A stretch of DNA of 33,447 nucleotides from SZUA-217 sp034658975 (GTDB lineage: Bacteria > Actinomycetota > Acidimicrobiia > Spongiisociales > ZC4RG35). Under the pieces are notes generated by a model. It was given only the letters and a program-made list of their open reading frames with translations. It had not been told where the DNA came from and searched no databases. The first letter of the stretch is position 1, and the number at the start of each line of letters is the position of its first letter. Below, one piece after another: positions 21,882-29,817 of the stretch. Where the stretch lies: positions 1 to 33,447 of the forward strand of contig JAYEGJ010000074.1 in assembly GCA_034658975.1 (NCBI GenBank), read 5' to 3'. Position numbers and translations under genes: made by a program.

Positions 21882-22958
21882 ATGGCAACAAACATCGACG
21901 ACGTATTGCACCGCGCAGTGGGCGCAGGGGCTTCTGACATCCATCTCAAGGTCGGCTCGGCACCGATCGTGCGAGTCGACGGAGTTCTCCGCCGTCTCGA
22001 CGGAGTCGACGGGTTGAGGCCTGCAGATACCCAGGCGTACGCCGAAGCCATCTTCACAACGAAGGCCGCCGCGGACTTCGAGGCGTCAGGGACCGCCGAC
22101 TTTGCCTATGGGAAACACGAAATCGGCCGCTTTCGCGTCACGGCCTTCCGGCAGCGCGGCTCCGTCTCGCTCGTACTCCGCCGGGTGGTTCCCGGTTCGA
22201 AGACGTTTGCCCAGCTCGGGGTTCCCAAAATCATCGAGAAGATTTCCAATGCCGACTCCGGCCTCGTCCTGATAACCGGACCATCCGGATCGGGGAAGAC
22301 CACCACCATTTCCTCGATGATCGACTGGATCAACTCCAATCGCGGCACCGCTGTCCTGACCGTTGAGGACCCGATCGAGGTGCTCCACCCGGACAAGCGC
22401 TCCGTTGTCGTCCAGCGAGAGGTCGGCGTCGACACCCCTGACATGGCGACTGCCATTCGTGGAGCCATGCGTCACGACACCGACGTCATCATGGTTTCTG
22501 AGATCTCCAATTACGAGACGGCCAAGGCTGCCATCGACGCGGCAGAAGCCGGTCACCTGGTGATCTCCTCGATGCGAACCAGTGACCCGGCAGAGACGGT
22601 CACCCGCCTCGTGTCGATGTTCCCGGAGTCGGCGCAGCAGGTGGTCCGCAGCCAGATCGCCACTCAGATCCAGGTCATCGTCAGCCAACTTCTGGTGGAC
22701 ACGGACTCGGGTCCGGTATTGGCATGCGAGGTTCTCACGAGTAATGAGCGAGCACAGGAATGGATCCTCGGCCGCGAGGATTCGAACAGTCTGGTCGAGA
22801 TCATCAAGGAGAGCGGCTTCAACGGCATGCAGACCTTTGACCAGGCACTCCTCAAGCATGTCGTCGATCGCTCGGTCGCCATCGACAGTGTCGTTCATTT
22901 CGCCAGAAATTCTCATGAGATGAAGGCCAAGGCTCTCGCCGCCGGCATCTCCGGTTAG
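21882..22958 (+). CDS. pilT: PilT-like type IV pilus retraction ATPase with altered motor motifs
   Basis: The 358-residue hexameric secretion-type ATPase aligns with PilT throughout: the N-terminal ASDIHLKVGSAPIVRVDG, Walker A GPSGSGKT (133-140), Asp box VEDPIE (161-166) and the QREVGVDT segment. The Walker B region keeps the catalytic Glu but reads MVSEISN instead of LVGEMRD. The His box reads SMRTS instead of TLHTN, losing the His. The C-terminal AIRNLIRE signature is replaced (ERAQEWIL). It is therefore probably a specialised paralogue with unusual ATPase properties. No other pilus genes lie nearby. The start ATG has AAAAGGA very close upstream. Confidence 0.85.
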   Translation: MATNIDDVLHRAVGAGASDIHLKVGSAPIVRVDGVLRRLDGVDGLRPADTQAYAEAIFTTKAAADFEASGTADFAYGKHEIGRFRVTAFRQRGSVSLVLRRVVPGSKTFAQLGVPKIIEKISNADSGLVLITGPSGSGKTTTISSMIDWINSNRGTAVLTVEDPIEVLHPDKRSVVVQREVGVDTPDMATAIRGAMRHDTDVIMVSEISNYETAKAAIDAAEAGHLVISSMRTSDPAETVTRLVSMFPESAQQVVRSQIATQIQVIVSQLLVDTDSGPVLACEVLTSNERAQEWILGREDSNSLVEIIKESGFNGMQTFDQALLKHVVDRSVAIDSVVHFARNSHEMKAKALAAGISG

Positions 22959-22977
22959 GTTCCTCAAAGAAGCGTCG

Positions 22978-23003
22978 AACGGGATCGGGTAACCGGTCCC
23001 GTT
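22978..23003 (+). terminator. Hairpin between pilT and pcnA
   Basis: An 11-bp stem (with one T-G wobble) closes a GTAA tetraloop at 22989-22992, 20 nt after the pilT stop. Only a short T-poor tail (CTTCGCG) follows, so it may be a weak or Rho-assisted terminator. Confidence 0.6.
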
Positions 23004-23020
23004 CTTCGCGTCAGCACCGA

Positions 23021-23026
23021 TAACCT
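23021..23026 (+). promoter_or_regulatory. Leaderless -10 (TAACCT) for pcnA
   Basis: TAACCT ends 8 nt before the GTG start of pcnA. No Shine-Dalgarno is visible between them. Confidence 0.45.
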
Positions 23027-23034
23027 GCCGGATC

Positions 23035-24450
23035 GTGATCCCCAAGCGTCTCGAGTTCCTCAGATCGGCCGAACTTCCGCCGTTCCAACTCACCCGAATC
23101 TTTGAGGCGGCCGACGAGCAACTCTTCCTTGTTGGTGGTTCCGTCAGGGACGCTTTCCTCGAGCGATCTCTCGAAGACTTCGATTTCGCGACGAGCGCCC
23201 GTCCCGGCCGTATTGCCGAACTGCTCGAGCCCTGGGCCGACGTCGTCTACCGCGTGGGGGAGACTTTTGGGACCATTGCTGCCAAGAAGGACGGTCACAC
23301 CGTTGAGGTGACCACTTTCCGGAACGAGATCTATCGAAACGATTCCCGCAAGCCGACGGTCACCTTCTCAGATGACATCGAGACAGACTTGAGCCGGCGC
23401 GACTTCACCGTCAACGCCATCGCCCTGTCCCTCTCCAATCTCGAGCCGATCGACCCTCATGACGGGCTTGTCGATCTGGCCACACAGACACTGAGAACCC
23501 CACTCGACCCCGAAGTCTCGTTTGGGGATGACCCGCTACGAATGCTGCGGTTGTTCCGGTTTCAGGCGATGCTCGGGTTCTCTCCCGATGAGGCGGCGGT
23601 CGAGGCTGTTCGTTCCATGGCGGAGCGCCTGGAGATCATCTCGTCCGAGCGGATCCGCGACGAATTGTCGAAGCTCCTGGTTGCCCCGACCCCGGGTCGG
23701 GCCCTGGAGATGGTCGTGACCTCAGGCCTCGCCGATCATTTCCTTCCGGAACTACCAGGTCTGGCGATGGAACAGGACCCGCACCACAGGCACAAGGATG
23801 TGCTGGCCCACACGTTTGCCGTGGTCGACAAGGCGTCACCCGATCTTGTGCTGCGTCTGGCGGCCCTGCTCCACGACGTCGGCAAGCCGGCGACGAGGGA
23901 ATTCGGACCCAGAGGAGTGACCTTCCATCATCATGAGGTTGTCGGCGCCCGTATGGCGAGAAAGCGCCTCAGGACGTTGCGCTATCCGAAGGAGATCGTC
24001 GAGGACGTCGGCAACCTGGTGTTCCTGCATCTTCGACCACACACGCTGAAGCTCGGATGGACCGACTCCGCCGTCCGTCGCTATGTACGCGACGCCGGTC
24101 CGTTGCTCGACAAGCTCAACGAGCTGGTCAGATGCGACGTGACCACGGCGAACAAGCGTCGGGAGCGAACCATCCAGAATCGGATCGACGAGTTGGAGAC
24201 CCGGATCGCCGACCTGTCCGAGCGTGAGGAGTTGGCCAAACTCCGCGCCCCGATCGACGGCAACGAGGTCATGGAATATCTCGGTATCGACCCGGGTCCC
24301 CATGTGGGAGAGATCATGAACCTTTTATTGGAGAAGCGGATCGATGACGGTCCGTTCTCAAAGGCCGAGGCCTTCGCTCTCTCCCGCGATTGGGCACTGG
24401 ACAAGGGGTTGGCGGATCCCGGGCCGTCCCCTTCTATCGAGGAGGAGTAG
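23035..24450 (+). CDS. pcnA: CCA tRNA nucleotidyltransferase (PcnA family)
   Basis: This 471-residue enzyme adds or repairs the 3' CCA of tRNAs. The class II nucleotidyltransferase head has LVGGSVRDAFL and the metal-binding DFDFAT (about 36-58), then the RRDFTVNAIAL motif and the RNA-binding region DDPLRMLRLFRF. The C-terminal HD domain has HHRHKDVLAHTF and LLHDVGKPATRE. The HD domain is typical of the actinobacterial form, as in Rv3907c, which also lies near the MviN-sigM-trxB cluster. The start is GTG 23035. The 3' end overlaps the convergent MFS gene by 17 bp. Confidence 0.95.
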   Translation: MIPKRLEFLRSAELPPFQLTRIFEAADEQLFLVGGSVRDAFLERSLEDFDFATSARPGRIAELLEPWADVVYRVGETFGTIAAKKDGHTVEVTTFRNEIYRNDSRKPTVTFSDDIETDLSRRDFTVNAIALSLSNLEPIDPHDGLVDLATQTLRTPLDPEVSFGDDPLRMLRLFRFQAMLGFSPDEAAVEAVRSMAERLEIISSERIRDELSKLLVAPTPGRALEMVVTSGLADHFLPELPGLAMEQDPHHRHKDVLAHTFAVVDKASPDLVLRLAALLHDVGKPATREFGPRGVTFHHHEVVGARMARKRLRTLRYPKEIVEDVGNLVFLHLRPHTLKLGWTDSAVRRYVRDAGPLLDKLNELVRCDVTTANKRRERTIQNRIDELETRIADLSEREELAKLRAPIDGNEVMEYLGIDPGPHVGEIMNLLLEKRIDDGPFSKAEAFALSRDWALDKGLADPGPSPSIEEE

Positions 24451-25681
24451 GGGAGGGTATGCCTTCGTCCCTCGAGGCCCAGGCATAGAGACCAACGGCC
24501 GGGAGCAGAAGCATCCCGGCGACCACGAATGCGGCTCCCAAAGAGACAGCAGCGGCGAGAGCCCCGAGTGCCGGCCCGCCGAGAATCTGGCCGCCTGCGT
24601 CCGCCTGGCTCTGCATGGAGAACACGGTCGCCCGCGAGCCCGATTCTAGATGCTTGTTCATCAGCCCGGTGAGCAGCGGACCGTGAACAATCCGCAACAG
24701 GAGAGCTAGTTGGTAGAGCCCGACCGCGACCCAGAAGTGTCCGGCTAGACCAAGGCCGACGACACTTGCGGCAAGCGTCGCCGTGAGGATGGCCAGAACC
24801 GCAGGGATGTGGTTCAGGGCCCCGTCGGCGTCGAGTCGACGTCGGATGTATCCGGTCACTGCGATCGACAGGAGTACAGCGACGGCGTCGATGAGACCGA
24901 ACCAGATCACCGGCGTCCAATCGGGGAACGGAGGGAACTCGAAACGGTCGAGGAGCAGTGCTTCCCACAGACGGTCGAATGTCTCCGAGAATGCTCCAAC
25001 GAGGAACGTCACACCGAACAATGAGAGGATGATTGGCCGGCGGCGTACAACGCGCACACCGTCGAAGAACACGTCGCGCATGGCCGTCCACGTCTCACGC
25101 TCGATAGTCGGAGTGGGGCGGAAGCCGGTTTCCGGCATTGCAATCAGGAGGAAGACCGCCACGATCAGCATCCCGATGCCACCAGCCAGGAGAGGCAAGG
25201 CCAGGTTGATCGAGGCGAGGGCCATGGCGAGCCCTATCCCTCCAACGGAGGCGGCTTGGCGGACCTGGGAACCCCGAAGCAGCGCTCGGGTGGTGGCGGT
25301 GTCGTCGCCCAACTCGTCGGCGAGCCATGCCTGGGTCGCTCCACTGGTGAAGGTCCACCCCAGTCCCCAGATGACCTGGGCGGCGATCACGATACCGACG
25401 GTCGCCACGCTGCCCTCGAGTGCGAAACCGCTGCCAATGAGAACGGTGCCGATGATGATCGAGCGCCGTCTCGAGATCGTGTCCGCGACAACACCGGTGG
25501 GGATCTCGAAGACGAAGGCGCTGATCTCCAGGGCGGTCCCGGCCAGGACGAGTTCGAGCGGTCCCATGCCTACGGCCTGGATGCGGTACAGAGCGCTGAG
25601 TGCCGCCCAGGCCCAGAAGAAGAAGCTGGACAACGCCGCGTAGATCAGATACACGCGATACGCGTCGAGTTTCCTCATCAT
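24434..25681 (-). CDS. Major facilitator superfamily transporter
   Basis: This integral membrane protein of about 415 residues has roughly twelve hydrophobic segments in two halves. After the first helices comes an MFS motif A-like loop, PTGVVADTISRRRSIIIG. A long cytoplasmic loop with RETWTAMRDVFFDGVRVVRRRP joins the halves. The substrate cannot be told from sequence; drug or metabolite efflux is the usual role of such stand-alone carriers. I chose ATG 25681 (or 25678) with GGGAAGGG upstream. The longer frame to 25732 would extend into the divergent dehalogenase promoter. Confidence 0.85.
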   Translation of the reverse strand: MMRKLDAYRVYLIYAALSSFFFWAWAALSALYRIQAVGMGPLELVLAGTALEISAFVFEIPTGVVADTISRRRSIIIGTVLIGSGFALEGSVATVGIVIAAQVIWGLGWTFTSGATQAWLADELGDDTATTRALLRGSQVRQAASVGGIGLAMALASINLALPLLAGGIGMLIVAVFLLIAMPETGFRPTPTIERETWTAMRDVFFDGVRVVRRRPIILSLFGVTFLVGAFSETFDRLWEALLLDRFEFPPFPDWTPVIWFGLIDAVAVLLSIAVTGYIRRRLDADGALNHIPAVLAILTATLAASVVGLGLAGHFWVAVGLYQLALLLRIVHGPLLTGLMNKHLESGSRATVFSMQSQADAGGQILGGPALGALAAAVSLGAAFVVAGMLLLPAVGLYAWASRDEGIPSPTPPR

Positions 25682-25737
25682 TCCCTTCCCACCGGGGTCG
25701 GCCACCGTAGTCCCGGCCCGGCTTCCCGCCATCCCAA

Positions 25738-25743
25738 TAAGGT
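25738..25743 (+). promoter_or_regulatory. Leaderless -10 (TAAGGT) for the dehalogenase gene
   Basis: TAAGGT ends exactly 6 nt before ATG 25750, with no Shine-Dalgarno. It is the same hexamer and spacing as at cwlM. Confidence 0.55.
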
Positions 25744-25749
25744 GGACCC

Positions 25750-26625
25750 ATGCCCAGCCACTTTGATCCCCTCGACAAGAGGTACGTCGAAGCCCTTGGG
25801 GCTCAGATGGCCTACGTCGAGCACGGTGAAGGCGATCCGATCGTCCTTCTCCACGGCAATCCGACGTCGTCCTACCTATGGCGAGAGGTCATCCCTCAAC
25901 TCTCATCCTCGGGTCGATGTATCGCCCCCGACCTGATCGGCATGGGTGATTCGGCCAAGATCGCCAAAGGCCCCGATGCCTATCGGTTCTCAATGCACGC
26001 CGACCATCTCGGAGCATTCCTCGATGTGATGGGGATCGACCAGAACGTCACTCTCGTTGTCCACGACTGGGGAGGTCCGCTCGGTTTCAACTGGGGCCGG
26101 CATCATCCCGACGCAATCAAGGGCGTCGCCTACATGGAGACGATTCTCACCCCCGTCAGTTGGGATCAGTGGCCGGATGCGGCCCGAGCCATCTTCCAAG
26201 CCATGAGGTCGGATGCCGGCGAAACGATCATCCTCGAGAAGAACGTGTTTGTGGAACGCATCATCCCGAGTTCGATCCTGCGTGATCTCACCGACGAGGA
26301 GATGGAGGAGTATCGACGTCCCTACCACGAACCAGGAGAGTCACGACGGCCGACTCTCACGTGGCCCCGTGAGATCCCGATCGACGGGGAACCGGCCGAC
26401 ATGGTGGATGTCATCGAGGCCAATCGGGAATGGCTGTCCGGACCCGGTGTTCCCAAACTCTTCGTGAACGCGGACCCTGGCATGATCGTCACCGACCCGT
26501 TACGCGAGCTTGTGCAGACATGGGAGAACCAGTCCGAGGTGACCGTTCCCGGGCTTCATTTCATCCAGGAGGACTCGGGAGAAGCGATCGGGAAGGCCAT
26601 AGCCTCCTGGCTGGCCACGCTCTGA
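25750..26625 (+). CDS. dhaA: Haloalkane dehalogenase, HLD-II type (alpha/beta hydrolase)
   Basis: The 291-residue protein resembles LinB/DhaA, which cleave carbon-halogen bonds by nucleophilic substitution. The whole HLD-II catalytic set is visible: Asn37 in HGNPTSSYLWR, the nucleophile Asp106 followed by Trp107 in VVHDWGG (halide-stabilising pair), the acid Glu130 in AYMETI, and the base His270 in PGLHFIQED. The cap domain is about residues 130-215. No signal peptide is present, so it is cytoplasmic. It is expressed from a leaderless promoter, and the following gene begins 5 bp after its stop. The natural substrate is unknown, as for most environmental members. Confidence 0.92.
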   Translation: MPSHFDPLDKRYVEALGAQMAYVEHGEGDPIVLLHGNPTSSYLWREVIPQLSSSGRCIAPDLIGMGDSAKIAKGPDAYRFSMHADHLGAFLDVMGIDQNVTLVVHDWGGPLGFNWGRHHPDAIKGVAYMETILTPVSWDQWPDAARAIFQAMRSDAGETIILEKNVFVERIIPSSILRDLTDEEMEEYRRPYHEPGESRRPTLTWPREIPIDGEPADMVDVIEANREWLSGPGVPKLFVNADPGMIVTDPLRELVQTWENQSEVTVPGLHFIQEDSGEAIGKAIASWLATL

Positions 26626-26629
26626 TCCC

Positions 26630-27562
26630 GTGATCCTGGTCGCCATCCCGGCCGTGGCCGTTGCCGTGGTTTCACTCGCCGCCTTTGGCGGCCGCTGGGT
26701 GTGGTGGCTCGACGTGCTCGCCAACTTCAGAGCCCAGTATGTGGTTGCCCTGTTCGTCCTCGGTCTTCTCGTGATGATGTCGAAGTGGCGCCGCATCGGA
26801 TACGGGGTGTTGGCCGTGGCGGTGATCAACTTCGTCGTCGTGCTTCCGCTGTTCGTCGGCAGCGGCGAGCCCATCGAGGCGGGTGCCCCCACCATCAGGG
26901 TGATGTCCTTCAACCTCCTGTCGACCAACGAGAGCTACTCCGATGTCATCGAATACATCGACACCATCGACCCCGATGTTGTGTTTCTGCATGAGGCGAG
27001 CCGCCCCTGGGAGGTGGCGATCGAAAATGCCGGGTTTGACCACGAGGTGATTCGACCCAGGGCGGACAGCCTGATCTTCGGAACCCTGGTTCTCGTCAGA
27101 GGCGAGGAGGTCGAGGCTGTCTCCTACGGGTTCGCCACGGCACAACCCCGCGCGGTCGAACTGAGATTCAGGCCCACCGGATGGGCAGAGGGAATAGCCC
27201 TCTTGTCGACCCACCCGCTGGCCCCTACCGAGCGGGAGCGGGCGCGTCTGCGAGACGCTCAGCTCGCCTTCGCCGCCGACTGGGCCGTATCCCAGGAAGG
27301 GCCGTTCGTGGTGACGGGCGATTTCAACGCCACACCGTGGTCATGGCCGTTCCGAAGCCTGATGAGCACAGCACCCGTCAGGAACTCACAGGCCGGGTTC
27401 GGTCTCCAGCCGTCCTTCTCCACCACCTCGAATGTGTTGCTCAGGGTTCCCATAGACCATCTGTTGTACAGCGAGGAGTTCGCGGTTCTGGACCGTCAAC
27501 TCGGCCCGGCGATGGGCTCGGATCACTACCCGCTGGTGGTCGATCTTCAACTCATACCCTGA
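26630..27562 (+). CDS. Membrane-anchored endonuclease/exonuclease/phosphatase (EEP) family protein
   Basis: The 310-residue protein has three hydrophobic segments at the N-terminus (about 1-22, 34-51, 57-77), then an EEP domain outside the membrane. Motifs in order are RVMSFNLL, DVVFLHE (metal-binding Glu), LSTHPLAP, VVTGDFNATPWSWP, IDHLLYS and GSDHYPLVV. This fold includes DNase I-like nucleases and phosphodiesterases or phosphatases acting on lipids. The YafD/VanX-associated type with an N-terminal membrane region is common in Actinobacteria. The start is GTG 26630, close behind the dehalogenase, so it is likely co-transcribed. The substrate is unknown. Confidence 0.87.
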   Translation: MILVAIPAVAVAVVSLAAFGGRWVWWLDVLANFRAQYVVALFVLGLLVMMSKWRRIGYGVLAVAVINFVVVLPLFVGSGEPIEAGAPTIRVMSFNLLSTNESYSDVIEYIDTIDPDVVFLHEASRPWEVAIENAGFDHEVIRPRADSLIFGTLVLVRGEEVEAVSYGFATAQPRAVELRFRPTGWAEGIALLSTHPLAPTERERARLRDAQLAFAADWAVSQEGPFVVTGDFNATPWSWPFRSLMSTAPVRNSQAGFGLQPSFSTTSNVLLRVPIDHLLYSEEFAVLDRQLGPAMGSDHYPLVVDLQLIP

Positions 27563-27645
27563 TGCTTGTGCACCGCTACGCCCGGAGGGGTACTCCCACA
27601 CCCGCATGAGCCGTAGGGCGCCCAATCGCGCTTAACTCCAACGTC

Positions 27646-29097
27646 ATGCCTGACCGTTACTCCGAACACCGCAGCCGCCTCGCCGAGATAGTCGGCCCCG
27701 ACGGGCTCGCCATCATCCCGGCCGCCCACGAGGAGGTCCGCAATCACGACGTCGTTCACGAGTTCCGCCAGGACACCGCTTTTTGGTACCTGACCGGCTT
27801 CCCCGAGCCCGAAGCGGTGGCAGTCATCGCCCCCGGTCACGATGACGGCGACTTCCAGCTCTTCGTCCCGTCCAAGGACCCCGCCCAGGAAGTCTGGACC
27901 GGGATACGCGCCGGCACCGAGGGCGCCAAGGACAAGTACTCGGCCGACGTCGCATATGAGATCTCCGAACTGGACTCGGTACTAACCCGTCTCATGATCG
28001 GGAGAGAGGTCCTCTGGTACACGACCGGAAACGACAAGTTTGACGCCCAGGTGGCCGGGATCGTCAGCCAGGCCCGAGCCCATCGCGAACGCCACGGGGG
28101 CACCGTCCCTTCAACGGTCAAGGACGTGTCCATCCCCCTTGGCGAGATGATGATGTTCAAGGGCGATTCCGAGATCGAGAGCATGCGGGCGGCCTGCCAC
28201 CTCTCTGCCGAGGGTCACATCGAGGCAATGCGTTTCGCTCAGCCGGGGATGTACGAGTATCAAGTCCAAGCCGCGCTCGAGTACTACTGGCGGCTCAAGG
28301 GCTCGCCGCGCAACGGGTATCCGTCAATCGTCGCCGGAGGGGCCAACGCCTGCATCCTTCACTACGTCGAGAACGACAGCCAGGTGAGAGCCGATGACCT
28401 GATCCTGATCGACGCCGCCGCCGAGATCGACGGCTACTCGTCGGACATCACCCGCACCTTCCCGGCGGCCGGCGCGTTCACGGGTCCCCGACGAGCGGTG
28501 TACGAGATCGTCCTCGCTTCGCAGAAGGCAGGAGTCGAGCTGGCGAAGCCCGGATCGAACCTGAGGGCCATTCACGACGAGTGCACCAGGATCCTGACCG
28601 AGGGCATGGTCGACCTCGGGTTGCTGCCGAAAACGGTCGACGAGTCACTGGCGATGCACCACTACGGACGGTTCTACATGCACGGTACGGGCCACTGGCT
28701 TGGTCTCGATGTCCACGACAGGGGTGCCTACAAAATGGACGGAGCTTCTCGTCCTCTCCAGCCAGGAATGGTGTTCACCGTCGAGCCGGGTCTCTATGTC
28801 GGTCTCGACAAGAGTGAGATCGAGTTGACCCTCCTCGAGTACGACCTCGACGAGTGGGCCCAGCGTCGGATCGAGATGGGTCCCACCGCGGCGGCAGCCG
28901 TCGAAGCGGAGGAGAAGGAAGCCGCCGAGAAGATCACCCATGAGGTGCCTCCCGAGTTCATCGGGATCGGAGTGCGGATCGAAGACGACATCCTGGTCAC
29001 CGCCGACGGTCACGAGAACATGACCGCCTCCGTGCCGCGAGAAATCGCCGAGATCGAGGCCCTCTGCGCGGAGGTTTCAGGCCTTCCGGCAGACTGA
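27646..29097 (+). CDS. pepP: Xaa-Pro aminopeptidase (aminopeptidase P, M24B)
   Basis: The 483-residue metallopeptidase removes N-terminal residues preceding proline. The N-terminal AMP_N domain contains FRQDTAFWYLTGFPEPEAV. The pita-bread catalytic domain has all five metal ligands: Asp256 and Asp267 (LIDAAAEIDGYSSDITRTF), His350 (HGTGHWLGLDVHD), Glu380 (FTVEPGLYV) and Glu446 (GVRIEDDI). An acidic Ala/Glu-rich insert (about 413-433) lies between the last two ligands. The 83-bp gap before it has TTAACT near the ATG but no clean TANNNT. It converges with trhA, 14 bp apart. Confidence 0.95.
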   Translation: MPDRYSEHRSRLAEIVGPDGLAIIPAAHEEVRNHDVVHEFRQDTAFWYLTGFPEPEAVAVIAPGHDDGDFQLFVPSKDPAQEVWTGIRAGTEGAKDKYSADVAYEISELDSVLTRLMIGREVLWYTTGNDKFDAQVAGIVSQARAHRERHGGTVPSTVKDVSIPLGEMMMFKGDSEIESMRAACHLSAEGHIEAMRFAQPGMYEYQVQAALEYYWRLKGSPRNGYPSIVAGGANACILHYVENDSQVRADDLILIDAAAEIDGYSSDITRTFPAAGAFTGPRRAVYEIVLASQKAGVELAKPGSNLRAIHDECTRILTEGMVDLGLLPKTVDESLAMHHYGRFYMHGTGHWLGLDVHDRGAYKMDGASRPLQPGMVFTVEPGLYVGLDKSEIELTLLEYDLDEWAQRRIEMGPTAAAAVEAEEKEAAEKITHEVPPEFIGIGVRIEDDILVTADGHENMTASVPREIAEIEALCAEVSGLPAD

Positions 29098-29111
29098 GCA
29101 GCGACAGACTT

Positions 29112-29774
29112 CTAGACCGTTGCCGGGATGGCGTAGATGAATATCGCCAGGAAGTGGAGGACGGCTCCTGTGATCACGAGAACGTGAAACAACTCGTGAT
29201 AAGAGAAGCTTCGCGGCGCGAGCCGCGGCCACTTGGCCATGAAGATGACTGTCCCGATCGTGTAGGCGGCACCACCGGCGAGGACGAGGATGATCGCGCC
29301 CATGCCCAACTCGTCCAGGATCCGCGGGGTCCAGACGATCGCCGTCCAGCCCATCAGCATTTGAAGCGCGATCGAGAGCCATGTCCTGACGTTGGGAAGG
29401 AAGGCCTTCAGGACGATGCCGACCAGGGCAATCACCCACACCAGTCCGAGTGCCGCGACCAGCGAGATCCCGTCGAGGGCGGCGATGGCTATCGGAGTGA
29501 AGGTGCCGGCGACGACCAGGTAGATCATCGAATGGTCGAGACGCTGGAACCGCGCCTTCCACGTCTCACCCCAAGGAATCGAGTGATACAGCGACGACAC
29601 CGTGAACATCATGAGAGTGGCAACTCCGAAGATGAGGACGCCGGTAATGGCGGCAGCGCTGCCCCAGGCACGGAGGATCAGAAGGACGAGCCCGACGACC
29701 GCGGCGAGAGCTGCTCCTCCATGAAGGAACCCGCGAACGGGATTCTGCATCTTGCCGAGAGTATGGCGCTGCAT
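29112..29774 (-). CDS. trhA: PAQR/hemolysin III family membrane protein TrhA
   Basis: The 220-residue seven-helix protein is of the hemolysin III family. Conserved sites are HGGAALAA near residue 19, SSLYHSIPWG and RLDHSMIYLVVAGTFTP, and the C-terminal SYHELFHVLVITGAVLHF, which supplies the His cluster for the predicted metal site. Bacterial members affect membrane fluidity and lipid homeostasis; the hemolysin name is historical. ATG 29774 has TAGCCT 6 nt upstream and no Shine-Dalgarno. It is divergent from the Z-prenyl synthase gene, as in mycobacteria (Rv1085c/Rv1086). Confidence 0.93.
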   Translation of the reverse strand: MQRHTLGKMQNPVRGFLHGGAALAAVVGLVLLILRAWGSAAAITGVLIFGVATLMMFTVSSLYHSIPWGETWKARFQRLDHSMIYLVVAGTFTPIAIAALDGISLVAALGLVWVIALVGIVLKAFLPNVRTWLSIALQMLMGWTAIVWTPRILDELGMGAIILVLAGGAAYTIGTVIFMAKWPRLAPRSFSYHELFHVLVITGAVLHFLAIFIYAIPATV

Positions 29775-29780
29775 CCGGTC

Positions 29781-29786
29781 AGGCTA
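29781..29786 (-). promoter_or_regulatory. Leaderless -10 (TAGCCT) for trhA
   Basis: On the minus strand TAGCCT ends exactly 6 nt before the trhA ATG. It lies 16 bp from the -10 of the divergent prenyl synthase gene. Confidence 0.55.
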
Positions 29787-29802
29787 TCGCGGAGCCGACA
29801 AG

Positions 29803-29808
29803 TACGAT
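29803..29808 (+). promoter_or_regulatory. -10 (TACGAT) for the Z-prenyl synthase gene
   Basis: TACGAT lies 9 nt before ATG 29818 with no Shine-Dalgarno between, so the transcript would begin at or very near the start codon. The same hexamer occurs ahead of the pyrE-like start. Confidence 0.45.
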
Positions 29809-29817
29809 GAAATCGAC

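Noticed and set aside
22086..23093. 335-codon minus-strand open frame opposite pilT and the pilT-pcnA gap
   Set aside because: It is antisense to a well-conserved ATPase and crosses a hairpin; no motif was recognised.
26350..26355. CACGTG as a further parS
   Set aside because: The flanks do not match (CTCTCACGTGGCC), so only the 6-bp core is shared.
27563..27645. tRNA or structured RNA in the gap before pepP
   Set aside because: Only a short imperfect GGAG/CTCC pairing and GGGCGCCC are present; no cloverleaf or T-loop sequence.
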